From Streptomyces sp. GESEQ-35 (GTDB lineage Bacteria; Actinomycetota; Actinomycetes; Streptomycetales; Streptomycetaceae), in NCBI RefSeq assembly GCF_017948485.1, contig NZ_JAFFSX010000030.1, positions 1 through 64,000 of the forward strand: a DNA stretch of 64,000 nt, read 5' to 3'. The translations under genes were made by a program, and so were the position numbers. Within the stretch, counting starts at the first letter, position 1, and every line of letters begins with the position of its first letter. The notes beneath the pieces are model-generated. The model made no database searches, was not told the origin of the DNA, and saw nothing but the letters and a program-made list of their open reading frames with translations. Shown piece by piece: positions 40,063 through 49,448 of the stretch.

Positions 40063-41097
40063 GTGTCCCACAGCACGGTGCCTCGGAGCAGGGCCGAGGC
40101 CGACACGACGGACAAGACCCCGGTGGCGTCCGGCGGCGCCACCGGACGCCGTAGGAAACCACCCTCGGGAAAGCTGAGTCTGCGGCTCAGGCTCAGACGA
40201 GACCGCGTCCTGCTCCTGATGACGCTGCCGGCCGTCGCCCTGGTCCTGCTCTTCAACTATGTGCCGATCCTCGGCAATGTGGTCGCCTTCCAGGACTACG
40301 ACCCCTACATCAGCGACAACGGCGTCGTGTCCATGCTGAACAGCCCCTGGGTGGGTCTGGAGAACTTCCAGCGGATCTTCGAGGACTCCTCCTTCTGGCA
40401 GGCCCTCGAGAACACCCTGGTGCTGTTCTTCCTCCAGCTCGTGTTGTTCTTCCCGATCCCGATCCTGCTCGCGCTGCTCATCAACAGCGTGGTCAGGCCC
40501 CGGGTGCGGGCGATCGCGCAGGCCGTTCTCTACCTGCCGCACTTCTTCTCGTGGGTGCTGGTGATCGCGGTCTTCCAGCAGCTGCTCGGCGGCGCCGGGC
40601 TGCTCTCGACACTGCTGCGCGACCACGGGTACGACGGCCTGAGCGTCATGACCGACCCGGAGACCTTCAAGTTCCTGGTCACCGCGCAGACCGTGTGGAA
40701 GGACGCCGGCTGGGGGATCATCGTCTTCCTCGCCGCGCTGGCCGCCGTCAGCCCCGATCTGTACGAGGCCGCCGCGATGGACGGCGCCAACCGCTGGAGA
40801 CGCATGTGGCACGTCACGCTGCCCGCGCTGCGGCCGGTGATCGCGCTGCTGCTGGTGCTGCGCGTCGGCGACGCCCTCACCGTCGGCTTCGAGCAGATCC
40901 TGCTGCAACGCGACGCGGTGGGGCCGGGCGCCGCGGAAGTCCTCGACACCTTCGTGTGGTGGAACGGCGTCCGCAACCAGGACTTCGGTTACGCGGCCGC
41001 CGCCGGACTCGTCAAGGGCGTCGTCAGCATCGGACTGGTCCTCGCCGCGAACAAGGTGGCCCATCTCATGGGCGAGCAGGGGGTGTACAAGAAGTGA
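40063..41097 (+). CDS. Sugar ABC transporter permease (LplB type)
   Basis: A 344-residue permease with a basic N-terminus (about 45 residues) and six hydrophobic segments (first VLLLMTLPAVALVLLFNYVP). The coupling loop is EAAAMDGANRWRRMWHVTLP. NYVPILGNVVAFQDYDPY is the LplB hallmark. The GTG at 40063 is preceded by AAGGAGA. Its stop overlaps the next gene by 4 bp (GTGA). No ATPase gene follows. Confidence 0.92.
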   Translation: MSHSTVPRSRAEADTTDKTPVASGGATGRRRKPPSGKLSLRLRLRRDRVLLLMTLPAVALVLLFNYVPILGNVVAFQDYDPYISDNGVVSMLNSPWVGLENFQRIFEDSSFWQALENTLVLFFLQLVLFFPIPILLALLINSVVRPRVRAIAQAVLYLPHFFSWVLVIAVFQQLLGGAGLLSTLLRDHGYDGLSVMTDPETFKFLVTAQTVWKDAGWGIIVFLAALAAVSPDLYEAAAMDGANRWRRMWHVTLPALRPVIALLLVLRVGDALTVGFEQILLQRDAVGPGAAEVLDTFVWWNGVRNQDFGYAAAAGLVKGVVSIGLVLAANKVAHLMGEQGVYKK

Positions 41098-42029
41098 CCG
41101 CCGTCATCGACAAACCCGTGCGAAGGCCCGGGCTCTGGGCCGCACCTCCCCGACCCGTGTGGGAGGAAGAACCCACCAAGGTGGGGGCGGCGGGCAAGGG
41201 GCTGGTCCTGGCGCTTGCCTGCTTCGCGATTCTCTTTCCGCTGTGGATCGTGGTGGTGACCAGCCTGTCCACGCGCAAGACCATCGACCAGGCCGGTGGG
41301 CTGGTGATGATCCCCAAGGACATCACCTTCATCGCCTACCAGGAGCTGCTCAGCGGCGGTCAGGTCACGCGGGCCGCGATCGTCAGCGTTCTGGTCACGC
41401 TGGTCGGTACGGCGTTCTCGATGACCGTGTCCGTGCTGTGTGCGTACGGGTTGTCCCGGACCGGGTCGCTGGGGCACCGGTGGATTCTGATGGTGCTGCT
41501 GGCGACCATGTTCTTCAGCGCCGGGCTCATTCCCACGTATCTGCTGGTGCAGACCCTTGGGCTGACCGACACGTATCTCGCGCTGATCCTGCCCAGTGCG
41601 ATCAGTGTCTTCAACATCCTGGTGCTGCGGGGGTTCTTCATGGAGATCTCGCAGGAGCTGACCGACAGTGCGCGGATTGACGGGGCGGGGGATTTCCGGA
41701 TTCTCTGGCAGATCGTGATGCCGCTGTCGCGGGCCGTCATCGCGGTGATCACGTTGTTCTACGCGGTGGGGTACTGGAGTGCCTGGTTCAACGCGTCGCT
41801 GTATCTGAACGACCAGGACATGATGCCGTTGCAGAACGTCATGATTCAGCTGGTGCAGAAGCAGGAGGCGCCGGTGGGGCTGGGGCAGGCCATCAAGACG
41901 GGGCAGCTGTCCGGGCTTGCCGTGCAGATGGCTGTGATGGTGATGGCTCTGTTGCCGGTGGCTGTGTTGTCGCCGTTCGTGCAGCGGCACTTCAAGAAGG
42001 GCATGTTGACCGGGGCGGTGAAGGGTTGA
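41094..42029 (+). CDS. Sugar ABC transporter permease (LplC type)
   Basis: A 311-residue permease translated from a GTG that overlaps the stop of the previous gene. Six hydrophobic segments (GLVLALACFAILFPLWIVVV first) and the coupling loop DSARIDGAGDFRILWQIVMP are seen. The end QRHFKKGMLTGAVKG is the standard LplC C-terminus. It pairs with the LplB-type protein to import oligosaccharides, using an ATPase encoded elsewhere. Confidence 0.92.
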   Translation: MTAVIDKPVRRPGLWAAPPRPVWEEEPTKVGAAGKGLVLALACFAILFPLWIVVVTSLSTRKTIDQAGGLVMIPKDITFIAYQELLSGGQVTRAAIVSVLVTLVGTAFSMTVSVLCAYGLSRTGSLGHRWILMVLLATMFFSAGLIPTYLLVQTLGLTDTYLALILPSAISVFNILVLRGFFMEISQELTDSARIDGAGDFRILWQIVMPLSRAVIAVITLFYAVGYWSAWFNASLYLNDQDMMPLQNVMIQLVQKQEAPVGLGQAIKTGQLSGLAVQMAVMVMALLPVAVLSPFVQRHFKKGMLTGAVKG

Positions 42030-42059
42030 CGGGGGGAGCTCGGGGGTGCGCGTTGTTCC

Positions 42060-42113
42060 CTGGCTGCAGGTGATCCGTGGCTGGTCGCGCAGTTCCCCGC
42101 GCCCCTAGGTGGG
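42060..42113 (+). repeat. Dispersed palindromic repeat, copy C
   Basis: The core GTGGCTGGTCGCGCAGTTCC starts at 42077, 48 bp after the stop codon of the second permease gene and in the same relative orientation as copies A, B and E. The terminal hairpin is degraded (GCGCCCCTAGGTGGGTCC), so termination here may be weak and the GH74 gene downstream may still be read through. Confidence 0.75.
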
Positions 42114-42149
42114 TCCACTTCTCGCAACTTTCATGGAACGAGGTCTGTC

Positions 42150-44339
42150 ATGCGCATGCCTGGACTGAGCCGGAGGGCCGTCCTTGCCGGGGCTGCGGTC
42201 GCCGGTACGGTCACTGCCGTTCCCTCCCTGCAAGGGCGCGCGCAAGCTGCCGAAGCCGCTCCCCCCTACCGCTGGCGCACCGCCGTCATCGGTGGCACCG
42301 GATTCGTCACCGGTGTGCTCTTCCATCCGTCCGTCCCCGGGCTCGCCTACGCACGTACCGACATCGGCGGCGCCTACCGGTGGGACGATCGAAGTGCCCG
42401 CTGGATACCCCTCACCGATCACATCGGGTGGGACGACTGGAACCTCCTCGGTGTGGAAGCCATGGCCGTCGACCCCGCCCACCCGGACCGGCTGTATCTC
42501 GCCCTCGGCACCTACGCACAGTCCTGGGCCGGCAACGGCGCCGTCCTGCGCTCCGATGATCGCGGTGCCACCTGGACGCGTGGCGACCTCACCGTGAAGC
42601 TCGGGGCCAACGAGGACGGGCGGGGGACCGGTGAGCGGTTGCTGGTCGATCCGCGGGACAGCGACACCCTGTGGCTGGGGACCCGGCATGACGGGTTGCT
42701 CAAGTCGACCGACCGGGGGGCTGGTTGGGCAGCCGTGAGCGGGTTTCCGGCCGGCCCGAGCGCCACCGGGCAGGGTGTCACCTTCCTCCTCGCCGTCGGA
42801 CGCCATGTCTATGCGGGATGGGGCGACTCGGACGGCACATCCGCCAACCTGTACCGCACCGCCGACGGAACAACCTGGGAAGCCGTCCCCGGCCGGCCCT
42901 CCGGCACCTCCGCCCAGGTCCCGATCCGCGCCGCCTACGACCGCCACACCCGCGCGCTGTACGTGACGTACGCCAACGCCCCCGGGCCCAACGGCCAGTC
43001 CGACGGCAGTGTGCACAAGCTGGCCGTCACCACCGGCACATGGGCCGACGTCACCCCGGTCCGGCCCGGCGGCAGCGACACCTTCGGGTACGGAGGCGTC
43101 GCCGTCGATGCCCGCCGCCCCGGGACCGTCGTCGTGTCCACCAACAACCGCTGGGCCGACATCGACACCCTCTTCCGCTCCACCGACGGCGGTCGCACCT
43201 GGACGTCCCTGAAGGACACCGCCGTCTTCGACGTGTCCGAGACTCCCTTCCTCAAGTGGGGTGGCGAGCAGCCCAAGTTCGGCTGGTGGATCCAGGCGCT
43301 GGCGCTCGACCCGTACGACTCGAAGCACCTGGTCCACGGCACCGGCGCGACCCTCTACGGAACGCGGGACCTGAAGAACTGGGCCCCGCAGATCCGTGGG
43401 CTGGAGGAGAGCTCCGTGCGGCAGCTGATCTCGCCCCCGGCCGGAGAGGCGCATCTGCTCAGCGGGCTCGGGGACATCGGCGTGATGTACCACGAGCGGC
43501 TCACGGCGTCCCCGTTGCGCGGCATGGCGGCGAACCCCGTGTTCGGGACGGCGACGGGACTCGCACAGGCCCCGGGCAGAACGGAGTACGTCGTGCGCAC
43601 CGGGTGGGGCGACAACGGCAACGGGGCGTTCTCCCACGACGGCGGGCGGACCTGGGCGCCCTTCACGGCCCAGCCCGGCATCGCCAAGGACGCACCGGGG
43701 CCGATCGCCACCAACGCCGACGGCAGCGTGCTGCTGTGGACCTTCGTGCACTGGGACGGCACGAAGTACGCGGCTCACCGCTCGACGGACAACGGCGCGA
43801 CCTGGTCCGAGGTCTCCTCCTTCCCGAAGGGCGCCACGCCGGTCGCCGACCCGGCCGACCCGACGCTCTTCTACGCGTACGACACCGACACAGGAACGCT
43901 GTACGCCAGCACTGACAGTGGCCGGACCTTCACGGCCCGTGCGGGTGGACTCCCCTCCGGCGACAGCCAGTTCAAGCTCGTCGCCGCACCCGGTAGATCC
44001 GGCGACCTGTGGCTGAGCACCAAATGGAACGGGCTGTACAGGTCCGGCGACGGCGGCGTCACCTTCGCCAAGGCCGACAGCTGCTGGGCCTCGTACACCC
44101 TCGGGTTCGGCAGGGCCGCCGACGGCGCCGACTACCCGGCGATCTACCAGGTCGGCGCCACCGAGACCATCACCGCCGTCTACCGCTCCGACGACCAGGC
44201 GAAGACGTGGGTGCGTATCAACGACGACGCCCACCAGTGGGGCTGGACCGGCGAGGTCATCGTCGGTGATCCGCGGATTTACGGTCGCGTCTACCTCGCC
44301 ACCAACGGGCGCGGCATCCAGTACGGGGAGCCCGTCTGA
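42150..44339 (+). CDS. Secreted GH74 xyloglucanase
   Basis: A 729-residue glycoside hydrolase family 74 enzyme with a Tat signal (SRRAVLAGAAVAG from residue 7). The double beta-propeller hallmarks are present: YARTDIGGAYRWD, DHIGWDDWNLLGVEAMAVDP, NEDGRGTGERLLVDP, LGTRHDGLLKSTD and the late WGWTGEVIVGDPRIYGRVYLA. Family members cut the glucan backbone of xyloglucan. No cellulose-binding module follows, unlike many Streptomyces GH74 proteins. It would start the extracellular breakdown. The stop shares one base with the GH42 start, so the two are coupled. Confidence 0.93.
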   Translation: MRMPGLSRRAVLAGAAVAGTVTAVPSLQGRAQAAEAAPPYRWRTAVIGGTGFVTGVLFHPSVPGLAYARTDIGGAYRWDDRSARWIPLTDHIGWDDWNLLGVEAMAVDPAHPDRLYLALGTYAQSWAGNGAVLRSDDRGATWTRGDLTVKLGANEDGRGTGERLLVDPRDSDTLWLGTRHDGLLKSTDRGAGWAAVSGFPAGPSATGQGVTFLLAVGRHVYAGWGDSDGTSANLYRTADGTTWEAVPGRPSGTSAQVPIRAAYDRHTRALYVTYANAPGPNGQSDGSVHKLAVTTGTWADVTPVRPGGSDTFGYGGVAVDARRPGTVVVSTNNRWADIDTLFRSTDGGRTWTSLKDTAVFDVSETPFLKWGGEQPKFGWWIQALALDPYDSKHLVHGTGATLYGTRDLKNWAPQIRGLEESSVRQLISPPAGEAHLLSGLGDIGVMYHERLTASPLRGMAANPVFGTATGLAQAPGRTEYVVRTGWGDNGNGAFSHDGGRTWAPFTAQPGIAKDAPGPIATNADGSVLLWTFVHWDGTKYAAHRSTDNGATWSEVSSFPKGATPVADPADPTLFYAYDTDTGTLYASTDSGRTFTARAGGLPSGDSQFKLVAAPGRSGDLWLSTKWNGLYRSGDGGVTFAKADSCWASYTLGFGRAADGADYPAIYQVGATETITAVYRSDDQAKTWVRINDDAHQWGWTGEVIVGDPRIYGRVYLATNGRGIQYGEPV

Positions 44340-46318
44340 TGCCCCGACACACGATGCCTCAGCTCAGCGATGCCACCCGCGGTCGCATCCTCTACGGCGG
44401 CGACTACAACCCCGAGCAGTGGCCGGAGGAAGTCTGGCTCGACGACGTACGCCTGATGAAAGAGGCCCGCGTCAACTCCGTCACCCTCGGCGTCTTCTCC
44501 TGGGCGAAGCTCGAACCCCGGCCAGGCGTACGGGACTTCGGCTGGCTCGACCGGCTGATGGACCTGATGCACGACAACGGCATCGGCGTAGTCCTCGCCA
44601 CCCCCACCGCCTCGCCCCCGCCCTGGCTCGGCCGTCTCCACCCCGAGACCCTGCCCCGCGACGAGGACGGCCGTGTCGAATGGTGGGGCGGGCGTCAGCA
44701 CTTCTCGCACTCCAGTGAGGCGTATCGCCGTTACGCCGCCGCGATCACCGAGGACCTCGCCGGCCGATACGGCAGCCACCCCGCCCTCACCATGTGGCAC
44801 ATCAACAACGAGTACTGCACCTTCGACTGGGGCGACGAGGCCGCCGGCCGCTTCCGTCGGTGGCTCCACCACAAGTACGGCACGCTCGACGCCCTCAACA
44901 CCGCCTGGGGCACGGCCTTCTGGAGTCAGGGCTATGGCGACTGGGAAGAGGTTCTGCCGCCCCGCCACGCCCACTACTTCAAGAACCCGACCCACGTACT
45001 GGACTTCAAGCGCTTCACGTCCGACATGCTCCTGGAGTGCTACGCCGCCGAACGGGACATCGTCCGGCGGCACACGCCCCATGCCCCGGTCACCAGCAAC
45101 TTCATGCCGCTGTGGGTGGGGCAGGACGCCTGGCGCTGGGCGGACGAGGAGGACGTCGTCTCCGTCGACCTCTACCCCGACCCGCGCGATCCGCTCGGCG
45201 CCCAGAGCGGCGCGCTCGTCCAGGACATGACCCGTTCGCAGGCCCGCGGCCCCTGGGTGCTGATGGAGCAGGCGGCCGGACCCGTCAACTGGCGGGGCGT
45301 CAACCACCCCAAGCCGCGCGGACTGAACCGCCTCTGGTCCCTCCAGGCCGTGGCCCGCGGCGCCGACGCCGTCTGCTACTTCCAGTGGCGTCAGTCGCGG
45401 CAGGGCGCGGAGAAGTTCCACTCCGGGATGGTCAGCCACGCGGGGGAGGAGGGCCGTACCTATCAGGAGGTCAAACAGCTCGGCGCCGAACTGCACACCA
45501 TCGGCGCCGAGGTGACGGGCAGTCACAGCACGTCCGACATCGCGATCCTGCACGACTGGCACTCCTGGTGGGCCGGCGCCCAGGACGGCCGTCTCTCCAC
45601 CCACGTCGACCACCCCGACATCCTCCGCGCCTGGCACCGCGCGCTGTGGGAGGCCCACCTCACCACCGACTTCGCCCACCCCGAGCACGACCTCACCCGG
45701 TACCGGCTCGTGGTGGCCCCGCAGCTCTACCTCCTCACGGACGCGGCGATCGAGAACCTCCTCGCGTACGTCCGCGGCGGCGGCACCCTTGTCTGCGGCT
45801 TCCTGACCGGCATCGCCGACGAGGACGACCGGGTGCGTCCCGGCGGCATGGACGCCCGGCTGCGCGAGCTGTTCGGCATCCGCACCCTGCACGAGTGGTG
45901 GCCGCTGGACGCCGGGGAGACCGCCCAGTGCGACGGATTCCGCGGGACGCTGTGGTCGGAGGAGATCGAGGCCGAGAGCGCCGCTACGACCGTCCCGTAC
46001 AAGGGCGGTGAACTCGACGGCCTGCCTGCCGTGCTCCACAAGGGCCGCGCCTGGTACGTCTCCACCCTCCCCGAGCCGGAGGCGCTCCGCGAGCTGCTTC
46101 TCCGGATCGCCGGCGACGCGGGCGCCCGGCCCGTGCTCGACGGGCTGCCCGAGCGGGTCGAGGCGGTCCGCCGCGGTGACCTGCTCTTCGTCCTCAACCA
46201 CGGTCGCGAGGCGGTGACCGTCGACGTTCCCGGCACCCATCGCGACCTGCTGACCGGCGAGACCGTCACCGGCCGGCTCACCCTCGCCCGCTACGGAGTG
46301 GCGGTGCTCCGCCCATGA
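44339..46318 (+). CDS. GH42 beta-galactosidase
   Basis: A 659-residue GH42 enzyme. ILYGGDYNPEQWPEEVW is the classical opening. The acid/base is E158 in WHINNEYCTFDW and the nucleophile E310 in VLMEQAAGPVNW. The trimerization domain and a small C-terminal beta domain follow. No signal peptide is seen, so it works in the cytoplasm, where it would remove the galactose of xyloglucan side chains. It overlaps GH74 by 1 bp and GH95 by 4 bp, showing tight co-translation in one operon. Confidence 0.94.
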   Translation: MPRHTMPQLSDATRGRILYGGDYNPEQWPEEVWLDDVRLMKEARVNSVTLGVFSWAKLEPRPGVRDFGWLDRLMDLMHDNGIGVVLATPTASPPPWLGRLHPETLPRDEDGRVEWWGGRQHFSHSSEAYRRYAAAITEDLAGRYGSHPALTMWHINNEYCTFDWGDEAAGRFRRWLHHKYGTLDALNTAWGTAFWSQGYGDWEEVLPPRHAHYFKNPTHVLDFKRFTSDMLLECYAAERDIVRRHTPHAPVTSNFMPLWVGQDAWRWADEEDVVSVDLYPDPRDPLGAQSGALVQDMTRSQARGPWVLMEQAAGPVNWRGVNHPKPRGLNRLWSLQAVARGADAVCYFQWRQSRQGAEKFHSGMVSHAGEEGRTYQEVKQLGAELHTIGAEVTGSHSTSDIAILHDWHSWWAGAQDGRLSTHVDHPDILRAWHRALWEAHLTTDFAHPEHDLTRYRLVVAPQLYLLTDAAIENLLAYVRGGGTLVCGFLTGIADEDDRVRPGGMDARLRELFGIRTLHEWWPLDAGETAQCDGFRGTLWSEEIEAESAATTVPYKGGELDGLPAVLHKGRAWYVSTLPEPEALRELLLRIAGDAGARPVLDGLPERVEAVRRGDLLFVLNHGREAVTVDVPGTHRDLLTGETVTGRLTLARYGVAVLRP

Positions 46319-48651
46319 CGGCCCATGCAGTCAACACAGTCGCCGGCCCCGTCCACGGCACCTGGGAACCCGCCCCCGCCACCCGCTGGGAGGACGGTTT
46401 CCTCAGCGGCAACGGCCACCACGGCGCCCTCGCGTTCGGTGATCCGAACGACGAGCGGCTGGTCGTCACCCATCACACCCTCGTCCGCCCCAACGGCGCC
46501 GAGCGCGCCCGCCCGCCCGAACTGGCCTCCCGACTACCCGAACTCCAGGACCGGTTGCTCGCCGGAGAGCTGCGGGCGGCGGAAACATTCACGGACGGGC
46601 GCGACCTCCAGTGGGTGCAGCCCTTCCACCCGGCCTTCCACATACGGCTGCGAAGGGCGTCCGGCGCGCACACGCGCTACCGCCGCTCCGTCGACTTCAC
46701 CACCGGCGTCGCCCGGTCGGAGAGCGACGGCTGGGACAGCCGCGTCTTCGTCTCCCGCGCCGACGACGTGATCGTCCAGCGGGTCACCGCCTCCGACCTG
46801 ACCATCGACCTCGACCACCGCCTCCCCGGCGCCCCGCACGACCTCGCCGTCGGCCACGGCGCGGTCCTCACCCCCGACGGCGCCCTGCTGAACCTGCGCG
46901 CCCGATACCCGGGCAGCGACCGCGCGTACACGGGCATCACACTGGTCAAGATCACGGGCGGCCGTACGACGCTCACACCTCCCGGCCTCCGGGTCACCGG
47001 CGCCGACTCGGTCCTGCTGCTGACCCGCGTGCTGCGCCACACCGGCGAGCCCGACGTGCAGGCGCAGTCCCGAGCCCTGCGCGACCTGGCACCGGAAGGC
47101 GACGACCCGTACACCCGGCTCCTGGACCGTCACACCGCCCTCCACCGCACGGCCTACGCGCGCGTGACGCTCGACCTGGACGCGAACCCGGCCGAACGCG
47201 CACTGCCGGGCTCGGAGTTGCTCGAACACCCCGAGAGCCCGGCCCTCCTGGAACGCCTCTTCGCCGCCGGCCGCTACCACCTGCTCTCCGCCGCAGGCCT
47301 GCTCCCGCCCCGGCTCACCGGCCTGTGGACCGGCGACTGGAACACCGCGTGGTCAGGGGCGTTCACCAACGACGCCAACGTCAACCTCCAGACCGCGTCG
47401 GCCGCGGCCGCCGCACTCCCCGAAGTCACCGAAGCCCTCGCCGCCCTGGTCCACCGTCAGCTACCGGACTGGCGTGACAACGCCCGCGCGATCTTCGGCG
47501 CCCGGGGTGTCGTGGCCCCGGCCCACAGCGACGGCGAGTCCGGGCTGACGTACCACTACAGCCGCGCATACCCGCTGCACCTGTGGACCGCCGGCGCCGA
47601 CTGGCTGCTCAAGCCGCTCGTCGACCACGACGAGACACACGGCGAGCGCGACCCGCGCACGGCGGACGCACTCGCCGAAGTCGCCCTGTTCTACGAGGAC
47701 TTCCTCACCCGTACCGACGACGACGGGCACATCGTCGTCGTCCCCTCCTACTCGCCCGAGAACCGGCCCGCCAACGCCGGCTGGGGCGCCATCAACGCGG
47801 CGATGGATCTTTCGGCGGCCCGGCACGCCCTGCGTACGGCTGCCGAGTACCACCCCGAGCACGCCGATCGCTGGCGCGCGCTCGCCGACAGGCTGCCACC
47901 GCACCGGATCAACAAGGACGGCGCACTCGCGGAATGGGCTTGGCCCGGCCTCGACGACACCTACGACCACCGCCACCTCAGCCACCTCTACGGCGTCTGG
48001 CCGCTCGACGAGATCGCCCCCTACGAAACCCCGGACTTTGCAGCGCCCCAAAGGGGCGCGGGGCTGCAATCGATTTGCGACTACCGCCGCGCGTGCGCGA
48101 CCAGCCACGACGGTGCCGCAGACGAGCGACGGCCGACGGCGGCACAGCCCGCGGAGCGCCTCGCGGCCGCCGCCCACCGCGCGCTCGAACTGCGCGGCGC
48201 CGAGAACGACTCGGCGCACGGCCACCTCCACCACGCGCTCGTCGCCGCCCGTCTGCGCGACGCCGAACGCGTGGCGCACGCCCTCGGCCAGGTACTCAAG
48301 GGCGACTTCTTCCACGCCTCGCTGATGAGCTCGCACTACCCGAACCTCGACGTCTACAACGCGGACGCCGCCCACACCCTGCCCGCCGTGGTCATCGAGA
48401 TGCTCGTGCAGTCGACCCCTGACCGGCTGGTGCTGCTGCCCGCACTTCCGGCGGCGTACCCGAAGGGCGAACTCCGGGGCATCCGCACGAGGTTCGGGGC
48501 GGAACTCGACCTCAGCTGGAGACCGCACCGGGCGCTCGCCGTCCTGCGTCCCACCCGCACCCTGCGCGTCGAACTCCGGACTTCCTCCGGCGCACGGCCG
48601 CTCGACCTCGTAGCCGGAGAAGACCACGTCCTCACCCTGGAGACGTGGTGA
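46315..48651 (+). CDS. GH95 alpha-L-fucosidase carrying an in-frame repeat insertion
   Basis: A 778-residue GH95-family protein. The N-terminal domain opens PATRWEDGFLSGNGHHGALA. The (alpha/alpha)6 barrel has TNDANVNLQTASAA (likely catalytic Asn pair), VVPSYSPENRPAN (likely acid Glu) and RHLSHLYGVWPLDE. No signal peptide is present, so it would release fucose from imported xyloglucan oligosaccharides. Between ETPD and the helix AAAHRALELRG there are 41 extra codons (about 48037-48159) made of a dispersed palindromic repeat. The frame is kept, but the added peptide (including RGAGLQSICDYRRACATSHD) is foreign and could affect folding. Without it the protein would be about 737 residues. Confidence 0.88.
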   Translation: MTAHAVNTVAGPVHGTWEPAPATRWEDGFLSGNGHHGALAFGDPNDERLVVTHHTLVRPNGAERARPPELASRLPELQDRLLAGELRAAETFTDGRDLQWVQPFHPAFHIRLRRASGAHTRYRRSVDFTTGVARSESDGWDSRVFVSRADDVIVQRVTASDLTIDLDHRLPGAPHDLAVGHGAVLTPDGALLNLRARYPGSDRAYTGITLVKITGGRTTLTPPGLRVTGADSVLLLTRVLRHTGEPDVQAQSRALRDLAPEGDDPYTRLLDRHTALHRTAYARVTLDLDANPAERALPGSELLEHPESPALLERLFAAGRYHLLSAAGLLPPRLTGLWTGDWNTAWSGAFTNDANVNLQTASAAAAALPEVTEALAALVHRQLPDWRDNARAIFGARGVVAPAHSDGESGLTYHYSRAYPLHLWTAGADWLLKPLVDHDETHGERDPRTADALAEVALFYEDFLTRTDDDGHIVVVPSYSPENRPANAGWGAINAAMDLSAARHALRTAAEYHPEHADRWRALADRLPPHRINKDGALAEWAWPGLDDTYDHRHLSHLYGVWPLDEIAPYETPDFAAPQRGAGLQSICDYRRACATSHDGAADERRPTAAQPAERLAAAAHRALELRGAENDSAHGHLHHALVAARLRDAERVAHALGQVLKGDFFHASLMSSHYPNLDVYNADAAHTLPAVVIEMLVQSTPDRLVLLPALPAAYPKGELRGIRTRFGAELDLSWRPHRALAVLRPTRTLRVELRTSSGARPLDLVAGEDHVLTLETW
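48037..48159 (-). repeat. Dispersed palindromic repeat, copy D, inside GH95
   Basis: Starts with the hairpin GCGCCCC-AAA-GGGGCGC (48043-48059), has the longer loop variant (GGGGCTGCAATCGATTTGCG), then GCGCGACCAGCCACGACGG and ends GCGGAGCGCC, the same right end as copy E. It is 123 bp, a multiple of three, and lies antisense to the gene, unlike the other copies. Confidence 0.8.
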
Positions 48652-48700
48652 ATCACCCGCACCTCCCGTGCAACTCCCCCCCACCCATGGAAGGGACACC

Positions 48701-49420
48701 ATGGCAACAACCCGCACGCTGAACAGAATCACCAAGGCCCTGCTGGCCCCGGCCCTCGCGCTCGGTGCCACCGTCGGCCTCGCATCCGCACCCGCCCAGG
48801 CCGCCGTCTGGAACTCCTGCGACCAGTGGGGCAACACCAGCCTGAACGGCTACACCCTCTACAACAACATCTGGGGCTCCGGCGCCGGCAGCCAGTGCAT
48901 CTGGGCCAACTCCGGCACCAACTGGGGAGTCTGGGCCAATCACCCCAACACGGGCGGCATCAAGTCCTACCCGAACTCCAAGAAGGTGATCAACAAGACG
49001 ATCGCCTCCCTGGGCTCGCTCACCAGCAGCTACAACGTCACCGTGCCGTCGTCCGGCGCGTACAACACGTCGTACGACATCTGGGACACCGACTACGACT
49101 ACGAGATCATGCTCTGGGTCAACTACAACGGCGCCGTCGGCCCGCTCGGCACCTCGCAGGGCAACGTCACGCTCGGCGGTCACACCTGGACCGTCTACAA
49201 GGGCAACAACGGAGCGAACGAGGTGTTCTCGTTCCTGCGGACGTCCGACTCCAGTTCGGGCAACGTGGACATCAAGCCGATCCTCGGTTGGATTGCCAAC
49301 ACCAAGGGCTGGATGTCCAGCAGCGAGACCATCGGCGACGTCCAGTTCGGCTACGAGGTCACCTCGTCGTCCGGCGGACTCGACTTCGTCACCAACAACC
49401 TGACGGTCAGCAGCAGTTGA
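48701..49420 (+). CDS. Secreted GH12 endoglucanase / xyloglucanase
   Basis: A 239-residue GH12 protein with a Sec signal (cleavage after about AQA, residue 31) and a single catalytic jelly roll without a binding module. The nucleophile is E135 in DYEIMLWVNY and the acid/base E219 in FGYEVTSSS. WNNxx-type openings (TLYNNIWGSGAGSQCIW) are family marks. GH12 enzymes cut beta-1,4-glucan, and many prefer xyloglucan. It follows GH95 by 49 bp with GAAGGGA upstream, so it is probably the last gene of the hydrolase unit. It is convergent with the sulfotransferase gene. Confidence 0.93.
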   Translation: MATTRTLNRITKALLAPALALGATVGLASAPAQAAVWNSCDQWGNTSLNGYTLYNNIWGSGAGSQCIWANSGTNWGVWANHPNTGGIKSYPNSKKVINKTIASLGSLTSSYNVTVPSSGAYNTSYDIWDTDYDYEIMLWVNYNGAVGPLGTSQGNVTLGGHTWTVYKGNNGANEVFSFLRTSDSSSGNVDIKPILGWIANTKGWMSSSETIGDVQFGYEVTSSSGGLDFVTNNLTVSSS

Positions 49421-49448
49421 CCTGCCGGGCCGGGGCCGGTCCGTGCCG

